Below, one piece after another: positions 34,187-42,326 of a stretch of 64,000 bases of DNA (positions within the stretch are counted from its first letter, which is position 1; each line of letters opens with the position of its first letter). The notes below the pieces were generated by a model. That model was not told where the DNA came from, made no database searches, and saw only the letters and a program-made list of their open reading frames with translations. A program made the position numbers and the translations under genes. Source of the DNA: Oscillibacter sp. (lineage in GTDB: Bacteria > Bacillota > Clostridia > Oscillospirales > Oscillospiraceae); the NCBI GenBank assembly GCA_017446225.1, contig JAFSRH010000035.1, positions 1-64,000 on the forward strand, written 5' to 3'.

Positions 34187-34942
34187 CTACCGGTACGCGC
34201 GGGGCAGAGGGACCGTTTCCCCGTTCACGCGCCGGGCAATGTCGCGACAGGCCCGGGCCGCCGCGCTCTCCGGCCGCAACAGCGTGACCGGAACCCCGCG
34301 CTTTAACGCCTTTAAGACCGCGTCATCTTCCGGCACCAGTCCCATCAGCGGCAGTCCCACACGGTCCATGATATCGTCTATGGTCTCCTCCGCGCGGCGG
34401 AAGCGCGGCCGGCGTACGCGGTTTGCCACCAGCCGGACCGCGCCGGACGGAAACGCGTCCAGCTCCATCGCCACCCGCTGGGCGTCCCGGACAGACAACG
34501 GGTCCATTTCCGCGACTAACAGGATACGGTCCGCCGCGGCGGTGACCAGCGCAAAGCCGTCTCCCATGCCGGACGGGGCGTCCATGAGGCAGAAATCAAA
34601 GCGCTTCCGGATATGCGCGGCAAGCGCGTTCATCTCCGCCCCAACAACGCGCTCACGGTTCCGCACAGGCGCGTTCAGCAGAAACAGGCCCCGTTGCGCG
34701 GGATGTTCCGTGACCGCTTCTTCCAGCGTACAGCGTCCGGCGATTACATCGGAGAAGTCCATCAGGGACTGTTCCGTCAGGCCCATGACAAGGTCCAGAT
34801 TCCGGAAATCCGTGTCACAGTCCACGCACAGCGTACGTTTTCCCGCTTTCGCCAGCGCGGCGGCGATTCCGGCCAGCAGACACGTTTTCCCCGTGCCGCC
34901 CTTGCCGGATACAAACCCAATACAGATACCCCGGTATGACAT
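34187..34942 (-). CDS. MinD/ParA-family ATPase
   Basis: A 251-residue deviant Walker A ATPase. GKGGTGKT lies at 13-20, VDCDTDFRNLDLVMGL follows near 44-59, and MDAPSGMGDGFALVTAAADRILLVAEMDP matches the MinD switch II region. The sequence is closest to MinD, which positions the division site. However, minC and minE are absent, and the C-terminus (VNGETVPLPRAYR) lacks the clear amphipathic membrane helix of MinD, so another positioning role is possible. The ATG at 34942 follows GGGGGC; the longer reading runs past the promoter. It is the first gene of the operon to larC. Confidence 0.85.
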   Translation of the reverse strand: MSYRGICIGFVSGKGGTGKTCLLAGIAAALAKAGKRTLCVDCDTDFRNLDLVMGLTEQSLMDFSDVIAGRCTLEEAVTEHPAQRGLFLLNAPVRNRERVVGAEMNALAAHIRKRFDFCLMDAPSGMGDGFALVTAAADRILLVAEMDPLSVRDAQRVAMELDAFPSGAVRLVANRVRRPRFRRAEETIDDIMDRVGLPLMGLVPEDDAVLKALKRGVPVTLLRPESAAARACRDIARRVNGETVPLPRAYR

Positions 34943-34991
34943 TTTATGCCCCCATTTATTTACTAAAAACGCGGAATAAAAAGCAAAGCGT

Positions 34992-35020
34992 ATTATATCA
35001 CTTTTTTCCAGCCCTGTAAA
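34992..35020 (-). promoter_or_regulatory. promoter of the minD-like to larC operon
   Basis: On the minus strand TTTACA (35020-35015), a 17-base spacer and TATAAT (34997-34992), about 50 bases upstream of the start. Confidence 0.8.
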
Positions 35021-35080
35021 GACTGAAATCAAAAAATATGAAGCGGTTTCTGACAAAGACGCTATTCCAATCCCATGAGT

Positions 35081-35117
35081 CACGGCGGGAGCCGTATTTT
35101 TTACGGTTCCCGCCGTG
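35081..35117. terminator. long hairpin after the Rpn-like genes
   Basis: CACGGCGGGAGCCGTA (35081-35096) pairs with TACGGTTCCCGCCGTG (35102-35117) with one mismatch. No T run follows on the minus strand, so it may be a processing hairpin or a weak terminator. Confidence 0.55.
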
Positions 35118-35123
35118 GGCGGC

Positions 35124-35552
35124 TTACGCCTCTTGCGAAAGCCGGACATATTCCGCCGCCTGTTCCGCCGTCAGGTGAAATTCGGCGGCAATTTTACCCG
35201 TAAGGGCGGCGTTATCCAGTCCCAGAATCTTGCGGTAGACGTTCGCCGTTCCGAGAATGACGCCTTCCTGCCGTCCTTCCTGTCGTCCTTCCAGCAGTCC
35301 AGCCTGTCGCCCTTCCTGTCGTCCTTCCAGCAGTCCAGCCTGTCGTCCTTCCTGCCGTCCTTCCAGCAGTCCAGCTTGCCGTCCTTCCAGCAGTCCAGCT
35401 TGTCGCCCTTCCTGCCGTCCTTCCAGCAGTCCAGCCTGTCGTCCTGCCTGCCAATGGGCATTCAGGTCGTCTTTCATCAGTTCTTCCAATGCCGGATAAA
35501 ACATGGCGTTTTCCCTCCCGATTTTCCGATAAAGCTCCATGTTCGCGGTCAT
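35124..35552 (-). CDS. C-terminal part of a split Rpn-like nuclease, with EGRQ repeats
   Basis: The 142 residues begin MTANMELYRKIGRENAMFYPALEELMKDDL, typical of the segment after the nuclease core in Rpn-type proteins. Residues 36-97 are a repeat array built from LLEGRQEGRQAG and LLEGRQAG units, charged and probably a helical stalk. The last 45 residues (GTANVYRKILGLDNAALTGKIAAEFHLTAEQAAEYVRLSQ) form a small helical tail. The frame is open upstream of its ATG and reads NVNSILQVS in continuation, which fits the middle of a longer protein. It overlaps the upstream part by four bases. It is either the broken second half of one gene or a coupled small protein. Confidence 0.7.
   Translation of the reverse strand: MTANMELYRKIGRENAMFYPALEELMKDDLNAHWQAGRQAGLLEGRQEGRQAGLLEGRQAGLLEGRQEGRQAGLLEGRQEGRQAGLLEGRQEGRQEGVILGTANVYRKILGLDNAALTGKIAAEFHLTAEQAAEYVRLSQEA
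35262..35447 (-). repeat. tandem repeat coding EGRQ units
   Basis: Repeats of 24 and 36 bases encode LLEGRQAG and LLEGRQEGRQAG in order 36, 24, 36, 36, about five copies. Near-identity at DNA level suggests recent slippage or recombination. Confidence 0.85.
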
Positions 35553-36184
35553 GCTGACCTGTAAAATGGAGTTGACATTGGCCCTGTCTCCCGGTTCGCT
35601 TCCGTAAGGAAACGCAGAATGTCCTCTCCGTCCGCTTTTTTCCGCAATACGCGTAAACCGCTGTGCGTCTCCCGTTCCAGTTGACTTGTAACGATAATCT
35701 GTGTGGGAAACGGAAACTGCCGGTTCGCGCTGTCCGGACGCTCCGCGTAAAATACCCCCGGATAAGGTTCCGTAAGCTCGAACCCCTCCGCTTTCAGCGT
35801 TTGCATGAGTTTTCGCGGGTACGCGTCCCGTATCAGGGAAATGGTGATGTCACGCGCCGGAATGGCGTCCACTGTCTGCCCGGAACTCTTGTAGAGACAG
35901 GCGTAAGCCAGCGTTTTGTAGTAGTCGTCAATGTTCAGCGCATCGTCCGGGCCTTTGTATTCGCAGATGTTATGCGCCCTGAAAATCTTCCCCAGTTCGT
36001 TTTCCATGGAAACCGGCGCGAGCATTTCAATGACCAGCAAGTCCACGAAAAGCGGCCCTTTTGTCAGCGGGACTTCCCGCTCAAAGCGGAGATACTCCCG
36101 GTATTTTCGGAACTCCCGCTCAAAAGCGCTGCAAAATCCGGGGTGCCATTGGATTTTTGACGCCGTTTCCCCTGTGTTGTCCAT
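35549..36184 (-). CDS. Rpn/PD-(D/E)XK nuclease-family protein, N-terminal part of a split gene
   Basis: A 211-residue protein with the PD-(D/E)XK pattern of Rpn-like (transposase_31-related) nucleases: HPGFCSAFEREFRKYREYLRFEREVPL, then FVDLLVIEM (metal-binding Asp), and ICEYKGPDDALNIDDYYKTLAYACLYK with the E-x-K of the active site. Rpn proteins cut DNA and promote recombination; some act in phage defence. The last residues (RETGPMSTPFYRSA) look out of frame: moving one base at the GGG at 35590-35592 gives GDRANVNSILQVS, joining the next ORF. This suggests a one-base deletion. Start at ATG 36184 after AAGGGGGCGG. Confidence 0.75.
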   Translation of the reverse strand: MDNTGETASKIQWHPGFCSAFEREFRKYREYLRFEREVPLTKGPLFVDLLVIEMLAPVSMENELGKIFRAHNICEYKGPDDALNIDDYYKTLAYACLYKSSGQTVDAIPARDITISLIRDAYPRKLMQTLKAEGFELTEPYPGVFYAERPDSANRQFPFPTQIIVTSQLERETHSGLRVLRKKADGEDILRFLTEANRETGPMSTPFYRSA

Positions 36185-36267
36185 GACGTTCCGCCCCCTT
36201 TTCCAATTCATACTCTCCGAACGAGGAAATTACAAGAGATTTTGAATGACGTTTGCCGTACGGCTTT

Positions 36268-38301
36268 TCAGCGGGTCCAGACCGTCCAATTTAAAGAGGC
36301 GTTCTTTTTCCGAAAACAAACGTCACAAAGGTTTCCGCGGTGATGAGGCGGCAACGCTTTTCCGCACCGTTTACAGAAACGGATATTGTTCCGCAGACGG
36401 TGAAGCAGAATTTCGTTAATTTCATTCGCTGTCCGTTCCCGGCTGTCATAAAGCCGCTCCTCGTCTACCGGACAGTCAAAGGCCTTGGCGAAGGAAAAGT
36501 ACAGGTCGAGTTTCCGGTAATACTGTTCCAGTTCGGGAAGCGTGCGTTCCCCGTTGTCCGGAAATCCCGGCTGTTCGATACGTTCCCCCCGCTGAAAAGC
36601 GCGTAAAAAGTGAAAAAACAGTTCCCATAAGGAATCGTCCGTTTCGTCAAAGGGGATATTGGCCGCCCGGAGTTCCTGTTCCTTGGAGAAGGAAAAGCCC
36701 TTTTCACGCAGTTTCGAGATCACGAAAAGATAGCGGGAGATGTCCAGTTTCCGGTAAGGCTCCGGGGCCGACATTTTGCTCCATTCGCTGAGGACTTCCA
36801 ACAGGTCAAAGTCCGCCCGGAGAACCATGTCCGAAAAGCCCACGACCGCGTATGGAATCGGCGGCACGGAAGCGCGCAGTCCGGCGCGGATGGCCCCCGT
36901 ATTTTCCGTTGCGCCCACGTAGCCCTTATCGTACATCCCGAATCGTCCGGCGCGTCCGGCAATCTGACGGATTTCCTCCGGCTTCAACTCCCGCCGCTCC
37001 ACGCCGTCAAACTTTTCCGTTGCCATAAACAGAATCCGGCGGATCGGAAGATTCAAGCCCATTCCGATGGCGTCCGTGGCGACAATATACTCCATCCGTC
37101 CCTCTAAAAAGCCCTCCATTTGTTTCCGGCGCGTTGCGTACGGAAGCGCGCCGTAAATAATAGCGGGTTCTTTTCCCGCCTGACGCAAATCCTCCGCCAC
37201 GCTCAGGACTTCCGCTTTAGAGAACGTGATCAGCGCGTCTCCCGGCTGGACGCGCTCCACGTCCACGGGATGGGACATACAGATTAACGGCGTCCGCCGC
37301 TTGTGAAGCTCTATTTCGTAACTGTCCCCACAACTTTCAATGAGGCGAAGAAGAATATTTTTCGCCTCCGGGGCGGCGCAGAGATGGACTTCCGGGGCCT
37401 GTACGCCCAGAATGGCGCGTGTCCACGCGTAGCCGCGCCGACTGTCCGCTATCATCTGGCACTCGTCAATAACGGCGACATCGTAACGTTGTTTCAGATT
37501 CAGCTTTTCGGCGGTCGCGGCAATGTGGGTGTCGTCCTCTCTGTAATCCTCCTCTTCCCCGGTGGTAAGGCCGCAGTCAATCCCGGCGTCCAGCAAGGTT
37601 TCCTGCGCCTCCAGCGCCAGCAGACGCAACGGCGCAAGGTATACGCCCGTTTCCGCGCGTATCAGGCGCTGGAATCCGGCGTAGGTTTTGCCGGTGTTCG
37701 TCCCGCCGAGATGAAGAATGAAATGGCGCCGCATGGCCCGCGCTTCCGGGTACTCGTCTTTCGGGTTCAACGCTAACAAAAGGGAAAGACTCGTCCGAAT
37801 CGCCTGCGGCACGTACCAGACGGACCAGACTTTTCCCAAACCGCCTTTCAAAAGCTGTCGGCCCGGAATCTGTTGCAAGGTCAGCATATGGCGTAAGTCG
37901 GCTTCCGGCTGGGCGTCCGTAAAGTCCCGAACGGCCTGCCGGGAAGCGGCAAAAAGGACCGACGGATAGCGTGAAAACACCCGGCGCGTCAGGGTATGCT
38001 CCAAGTTTTCTTCCATCCACATTCCCGCCCGAAGGAAATTCTTCAGGATTTCCGGAAGGCGTCCGCTGTCGCAACGCTGTTCGAGCGAAAGAAATTCGCG
38101 CAGATATCCCGCCGCCTGAGACGTCCGCAGTCCGGTAACGCCCTTTTTCTTAAGAAGATATATCAGCAAGGCCCTGTGATAATATCCGGCCAGCAGACAC
38201 GGGAGCGAACGGTCCTTCTTTTGGGCGTCCCACGCGGACGCTAATTCCTCACAGACGCGTCCCGGTCTTTTTCTGTTCCTTCCGTAACTTCTTACGGGCA
38301 T
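36268..38301 (-). CDS. Suv3-like RNA helicase with C-terminal zinc ribbon
   Basis: A 677-residue superfamily 2 helicase. An N-terminal helical region of about 190 residues precedes Walker A LGGTNTGKTYAGF (about 197-209), motif Ia YLAPLRLLALEA, DEXQ-type motif II DECQM (near 277), motif V YIVATDAIGMGLNLP, and motif VI QIAGRAGRFG (near 456). A Suv3-type C-terminal helical domain follows, and the end (about 643-668) has CKRCGKALPPHHRGNLCDVC, a zinc ribbon. Mitochondrial Suv3 works in RNA turnover. Bacterial versions are known but little studied. AAAGGAGG precedes the ATG. A perfect promoter lies 190 bases upstream. Confidence 0.9.
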   Translation of the reverse strand: MPVRSYGRNRKRPGRVCEELASAWDAQKKDRSLPCLLAGYYHRALLIYLLKKKGVTGLRTSQAAGYLREFLSLEQRCDSGRLPEILKNFLRAGMWMEENLEHTLTRRVFSRYPSVLFAASRQAVRDFTDAQPEADLRHMLTLQQIPGRQLLKGGLGKVWSVWYVPQAIRTSLSLLLALNPKDEYPEARAMRRHFILHLGGTNTGKTYAGFQRLIRAETGVYLAPLRLLALEAQETLLDAGIDCGLTTGEEEDYREDDTHIAATAEKLNLKQRYDVAVIDECQMIADSRRGYAWTRAILGVQAPEVHLCAAPEAKNILLRLIESCGDSYEIELHKRRTPLICMSHPVDVERVQPGDALITFSKAEVLSVAEDLRQAGKEPAIIYGALPYATRRKQMEGFLEGRMEYIVATDAIGMGLNLPIRRILFMATEKFDGVERRELKPEEIRQIAGRAGRFGMYDKGYVGATENTGAIRAGLRASVPPIPYAVVGFSDMVLRADFDLLEVLSEWSKMSAPEPYRKLDISRYLFVISKLREKGFSFSKEQELRAANIPFDETDDSLWELFFHFLRAFQRGERIEQPGFPDNGERTLPELEQYYRKLDLYFSFAKAFDCPVDEERLYDSRERTANEINEILLHRLRNNIRFCKRCGKALPPHHRGNLCDVCFRKKNASLNWTVWTR

Positions 38302-38488
38302 GGAATTTCCTCCTTTACGCGTCCAATCAAATCACAAAAGCCGCGGTTTTTGACAGGCGGCCGTCACGCGCTCCATATCGCGTACGGCACAGGAAAGCGG
38401 TTTATGAAAAGCCGTAACTTTTCCGTTTCCATCTCCGCTTTATCAGATATGCGGCCGTATCCGGTTATGGGAAACGCCGAACGATAAC

Positions 38489-38517
38489 ATTATATCTGAC
38501 TTCTTTTAAGGTGTCAA
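38489..38517 (-). promoter_or_regulatory. consensus promoter of the Suv3-like helicase
   Basis: On the minus strand TTGACA (38517-38512), a 17-base spacer and TATAAT (38494-38489), a full consensus match. The transcript would have a leader of about 180 bases before the helicase start. Confidence 0.85.
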
Positions 38518-38645
38518 GCCAAAAAGCACGCTTTGAAATTCGCGGCGGGAAACGCCGGAATCTTTACGGCGGAACGATGTCAAACGCCTGTGACGCGGGG
38601 CCTGATCCTTCCGCGCAAACGGGGGCAATGACACAAAAAATGTTC

Positions 38646-38674
38646 TTGCTTTTTGTCAACATGTGGTGTAAAAT
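38646..38674 (+). promoter_or_regulatory. probable promoter of the DUF4231 gene
   Basis: TTGCTT (38646-38651), a 17-base spacer and TAAAAT (38669-38674), about 154 bases before the start codon. Confidence 0.6.
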
Positions 38675-38827
38675 GTCATTGCTTGTCACAGATTCCCGTT
38701 GTTTTCCCGTTGTTATTTTAATTGCGGGCATTGTACGGGGAAGGGATGAACCGCGGAATTTTTAACCCGAATTCCGTTCCGAAAGATTACGGAATCCGGC
38801 GTTACGGCCATCCAAGGAGGGTTTATA

Positions 38828-39397
38828 ATGGGACAGTCATCCGCAAGGAAAAAGCCGGTAAAAGCCGACCAGTTCTTGGAGGCGGAATATCTGGAAAAAC
38901 TCCGGGAAAAATTCCAGAATCCCGTACTGGCCGAACGGCTTTATTACCTTCTGGTCTGGTATGACTGGAAGGCGGAGTATCATAAACACCGGTACAATTT
39001 CTACCGCACCGTTACTTCTTTGTTGCTCGGAAGCATTACCATCTTAAGCGTATTCGCCGTTTTCTATACGGAGCCGTTCATCTCCATTGCCACCGTTGCG
39101 CTCTCTGTGCTCATTACGTTCATCAACCAGCGTATGGACCAGTATCGTTATTATGAAAACTGGGTTCGTTATCGCGGCGTTGCGGAGAAACTGAAGCGGG
39201 AGGCGTATTTGTTCCTGAACGGGTGTGACCCTTACGCCCAAGAGGACGGCAAAAACAATGAACGGAGATTGGCGCGTTCCATTGAAAATCTTGCGTCTGA
39301 GGAGAATACGCACTGGAAGAACCTGTTTGACGACAGTTTTAAAAAGTTTCAGCTCAACAACGAAAAGGCGTCCCGTTCCACGGAGATTCCTCTTTAA
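38828..39397 (+). CDS. DUF4231 (SLATT-like) two-membrane-segment protein
   Basis: A 189-residue protein with a cytoplasmic start, two membrane segments (about 64-81 TSLLLGSITILSVFAVFY and 85-101 ISIATVALSVLITFI), then the family motif RYYENWVRYRGVAEKLKREAYLFLNGCDPYA and a charged helical tail. DUF4231 is grouped with the SLATT 2TM effectors that computational work places beside nucleotide-second-messenger conflict systems as predicted pore-formers. No cyclase, SLOG or TIR gene is adjacent here, so it stands alone next to the divergent Suv3-like helicase. Ribosome site AAGGAGGG. Confidence 0.85.
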   Translation: MGQSSARKKPVKADQFLEAEYLEKLREKFQNPVLAERLYYLLVWYDWKAEYHKHRYNFYRTVTSLLLGSITILSVFAVFYTEPFISIATVALSVLITFINQRMDQYRYYENWVRYRGVAEKLKREAYLFLNGCDPYAQEDGKNNERRLARSIENLASEENTHWKNLFDDSFKKFQLNNEKASRSTEIPL

Positions 39398-39526
39398 CCG
39401 TTATACCCTCGTTCCGGAAACGCGGGAAAGCGCGTATCATCAGGCCGGAAACGTAATTTTAGCGTCACCCAATGGAAAGCCGTCCGGTTTCTCATATTAC
39501 ATAATCGGAAAGGATGAGACCAATTT

Positions 39527-41221
39527 ATGCAGGCTGTCTATCTTATTATAGCGGCGATTGCCCTTCTTATGGCCGGTTACGTACTCTATGGAAACTGGCT
39601 CGCGAAACAATGGGGCGTGGACCCCGCGCGCAAAACCCCCGCCCATACCATGCGGGACGGCGTGGACTACGTGCCGGCGAAACCCGCCGTACTCATGGGC
39701 CATCACTTCGCCTCCATCACCGGGCTTGGACCTGTCAACGGGCCGATTCAGGCGGCCGTATTCGGTTGGGTTCCCGTGTTCCTGTGGTGCGTGCTGGGCG
39801 GAATCTTCTTCGGCGGCCCGCATGACTTCGGCGCCCTGTTCGCCTCCGTGCGCCACGATGGCAAAAGCATAGGGGAAGTTATCAAAGATACCATGGGCAA
39901 ACGCGCCGGACGGTTACTGATTGTGTTCGAGTTGATTGTCGTCATTCTCGTTATGGCCTCGTGCGTGAATGCCATAACGGGCACGCTCGTAAGTCCCCGC
40001 TTTGGCCTTAGCGCGAATCCGTCCGCAAACGAAACGGTCGCTATGATTTCCGTACTTTTTATCGTCTTAGCGTTCGTTTACGGTATCGTTACCAACCGTT
40101 TCGGGGTGGGCGTCCTTCCCGCCGCCGTTGCGGGTATCCTGTGCGTCTGCGCAATATCGGCTCTGGGCCTCCGCTTCGGAATCGCCATGCCCAGAACGCC
40201 GTGGATCGTCTTTCTCTGCGCTTATATCACGCTCGCGTCCCTTACGCCCGTGTGGATGCTCCTGCAACCCCGCGACTACCTCTCCGGGCTGCTGTTCTGG
40301 GCCCTTATGATTCTTTCCGTTATCGGCATTCTGATTTCCGGCCTTACGGGTACGGCTACCTTTGAGTTACCCGCTTTCCGCGGCTGGAACTCTCAAATAG
40401 GCTCCATATTCCCGGCGCTGTTTATTACGATAAACTGCGGCGCGTGCAGCGGCTACCATGCCCTCATCACCCCCGGAACGACCTCCAAACAACTGGACAG
40501 CGAAGCCCATGCCAAACCCGTTGGCTACGGCGCAACGCTGATGGAATCGGCGCTGGCCGTTGTGTCCCTGATTGCCGTTGGCACGGTGTTCACGAGGTAT
40601 CTCAACGGCGAATTTGGCTCGCCGCCCATTGTGTTCGCCTCCGGCCTTGCGGCCATGTTCGGCGCGGAGACATCGTTGGTTTACAACGTTGTCTACGCCA
40701 TGCTGACATTTGCCGTCTCCGCGTTCATGTTGACGAATCTTGATACGTCCGCCCGTATCAGCCGTTTCCTGCTCGCGGAACTCTTCCGCAAAGAGGGCGA
40801 AGCCTCTTGGCGTGACGCTTCCGGTATTCGTAAATTTCTTACGCACCCGGTCGCCGGTACGCTGATTATGGTCGGTATCAGCGGGACGCTCGGCGCGTTA
40901 AAGCTCTCGCAAATCTGGGCGCTGTTCGGCGCGGCAACGCAACTGCTGGCCGCTCTGACGCTGATGGCGGTCGCCGCGTGGCTCGGCAAGATCGGAAGGA
41001 ACAATAAGATGTTCTATTTCCCCATGGCCTTTATGATCCTTGTCTCGCTGTGCAGTCTGTACACAACGGTCAAGGCGAAAGTCGGCCTGATTGGGGGCGG
41101 CAACGCTATGTGGGGCGATTACTTCCAGCTTGTTTTCGCCGTGGCCATGGTGATACTGGCCGTAATTCTTACCGTTGAGAGCGTACAAACCATGATGAAA
41201 CAGGGAAAAGGCAAGGCCTGA
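39527..41221 (+). CDS. cstA: carbon starvation protein CstA family transporter
   Basis: A 564-residue membrane protein with many hydrophobic segments. Family hallmarks are the first loop YVPAKPAVLMGHHFASITGLGPVNGP (about 46-71), GGIFFGGPHDFGALFASVRHDGKSIGEV, and INCGACSGYHALITPGTTSKQL. CstA proteins take up peptides or pyruvate; this clostridial-size version lacks the longer E. coli C-terminal part. It is probably a peptide or pyruvate carrier, which I cannot decide from sequence. Ribosome site GAAAGGATG. It ends in a bidirectional terminator. Confidence 0.92.
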   Translation: MQAVYLIIAAIALLMAGYVLYGNWLAKQWGVDPARKTPAHTMRDGVDYVPAKPAVLMGHHFASITGLGPVNGPIQAAVFGWVPVFLWCVLGGIFFGGPHDFGALFASVRHDGKSIGEVIKDTMGKRAGRLLIVFELIVVILVMASCVNAITGTLVSPRFGLSANPSANETVAMISVLFIVLAFVYGIVTNRFGVGVLPAAVAGILCVCAISALGLRFGIAMPRTPWIVFLCAYITLASLTPVWMLLQPRDYLSGLLFWALMILSVIGILISGLTGTATFELPAFRGWNSQIGSIFPALFITINCGACSGYHALITPGTTSKQLDSEAHAKPVGYGATLMESALAVVSLIAVGTVFTRYLNGEFGSPPIVFASGLAAMFGAETSLVYNVVYAMLTFAVSAFMLTNLDTSARISRFLLAELFRKEGEASWRDASGIRKFLTHPVAGTLIMVGISGTLGALKLSQIWALFGAATQLLAALTLMAVAAWLGKIGRNNKMFYFPMAFMILVSLCSLYTTVKAKVGLIGGGNAMWGDYFQLVFAVAMVILAVILTVESVQTMMKQGKGKA

Positions 41222-41230
41222 CGCGCTGTC

Positions 41231-41283
41231 AAAAAAGCGGCGGTTCCGCCGGCTTTGTCACAAGTCAGCGGAACCGCTTTTTC
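41231..41283. terminator. bidirectional terminator between cstA and the nitroreductase gene
   Basis: The left arm (AAAAAAGCGG then CGGTTCCGC) pairs with GCGGAACCGCTTTTT. A run of A on one side and T on the other allows it to serve both convergent genes. Confidence 0.85.
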
Positions 41284-41294
41284 GTTGCCCGCGC

Positions 41295-41885
41295 TCAGAT
41301 GTAAGTTACTTCATTGCCTTTTCGCGGGAGCGGCTGTCTGACGGGAAGTCCGTCATCCGTCTGTGGGTACCCGAAAATCGCGGAAGCGTACACCCGCTCG
41401 TTGTCCCTCATTCCCAGTTCCCGCATATAGGCGACAACTTCCGGATCCTCGTTCAGCCACTTAAGCTGATTGATATAACAGCTTCCGAGATCCAGTTCGT
41501 TGGCTTCAACCATCATATTCTCAACGGCGGCCACGCTGTCCGCAATATTGTTCCCGTAGTCCGCCTGATTCGCCACAACCACCAGCACCGGCGCGTTATA
41601 GCAGAACGAATACCCGCCTTCTTTGGATTTGGTAATGGAAACTTTCAGACTTGCGTAGGTGTCCTCCTTGATTTCCATCTTCGCGAACGCGGTTTGAGCA
41701 AGCTGTGCCAGTCTGCCAAGCGCCGCTTTGTCCGTAATCACAAAGAAGTGGTTACTCTGACTGTTTCCGCCGCTGGGGGCAAATCTCCCGGCATTAATAA
41801 TCCGGTCCAGTTTTTCAGGCTCTACCGTGTCGGGCTTATAGTTGCGCGTGCTTCTTCTGGTCATAATGGCCTCATAGGCGTCCAT
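41295..41885 (-). CDS. nitroreductase family FMN protein
   Basis: A 196-residue flavin oxidoreductase. AIMTRRSTRNYKPDTV (about 6-21) and INAGRFAPSGGNSQSNHFFVIT (about 30-51) are the FMN-binding hallmarks, and VENMMVEANELDLGSCYINQL is the second. Such enzymes reduce nitro compounds, quinones or other acceptors with NAD(P)H. The ATG at 41885 (AAAGGAG 8 bases upstream) is chosen over one six codons earlier. It is divergent from a flavodoxin-like reductase gene, which suggests a shared electron-transfer or detoxification role. Confidence 0.9.
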   Translation of the reverse strand: MDAYEAIMTRRSTRNYKPDTVEPEKLDRIINAGRFAPSGGNSQSNHFFVITDKAALGRLAQLAQTAFAKMEIKEDTYASLKVSITKSKEGGYSFCYNAPVLVVVANQADYGNNIADSVAAVENMMVEANELDLGSCYINQLKWLNEDPEVVAYMRELGMRDNERVYASAIFGYPQTDDGLPVRQPLPRKGNEVTYI

Positions 41886-42067
41886 CTTTATGACTCCTTT
41901 CATCCAATAAACTTGTAAACGAGCAAATTTGACAAAGCGCGTAAAATTCTTCGCAAAGCGGACGATTTCACGAAATTTGCGCCGGATAAACGCGCTTTTC
42001 CGTCAATCTGACGAAAATGCGCCGGATTTGCCCCTTTACAGCCTCTAAATTTCGCCGAATCGGCCAG

Positions 42068-42096
42068 AGTATACCACAGGACGCCTTTCTTTGCAA
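42068..42096 (-). promoter_or_regulatory. promoter of the nitroreductase gene
   Basis: On the minus strand TTGCAA (42096-42091), a 17-base spacer and TATACT (42073-42068), with TGG as extended -10. Confidence 0.75.
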
Positions 42097-42297
42097 GGGC
42101 AACTTTTTCGCGGTCGGCGTCAAGTTTTTGCGGGACTTTTCCGGATCCGCCGCAAGGCGCACAAACAATGGCAACTTTCAGGCGTATATTGAGGCGCGTT
42201 TTTGAGTGTAACGCCCGTTTTATGCCTGCCTGAAATTTCCATAATATGGAAGTCGAAAAGTCCCGCAATCACTTGACACCGATACGGTTTTTTCTGC

Positions 42298-42326
42298 TTG
42301 CCACTGCCTTCCGAATGTGCTACAAT
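42298..42326 (+). promoter_or_regulatory. promoter of the flavodoxin-like reductase gene
   Basis: TTGCCA (42298-42303), a 17-base spacer and TACAAT (42321-42326), 40 bases before the start. Confidence 0.75.

Larger units (their letters stand above)
38302..38827. other. divergent intergenic region with two promoters
   Basis: No gene is supported; small ORFs here lack ribosome sites. The stretch holds the helicase promoter on the minus strand, its long leader (38302-38482), and a plus-strand promoter at 38646-38674. I see no riboswitch fold that I recognise in either leader. Confidence 0.6.

Noticed and set aside
35262..35447. CRISPR array
   Set aside because: Units are 24/36 bases without unique spacers and lie inside a coding frame that translates them as regular repeats.
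35115..35564. Plus-strand Ser/Gln/Pro-rich ORF opposite the EGRQ repeats
   Set aside because: Shadow of the tandem repeat in another frame; the minus-strand frame has the family similarity.
38511..38765. 84-codon ORF between the helicase and DUF4231 genes
   Set aside because: Covers both divergent promoters, has no ribosome site, and its sequence has no domain-like features.
41900..42268. 122-codon minus-strand ORF upstream of the nitroreductase
   Set aside because: Includes the nitroreductase promoter and leader hairpin; no ribosome site.
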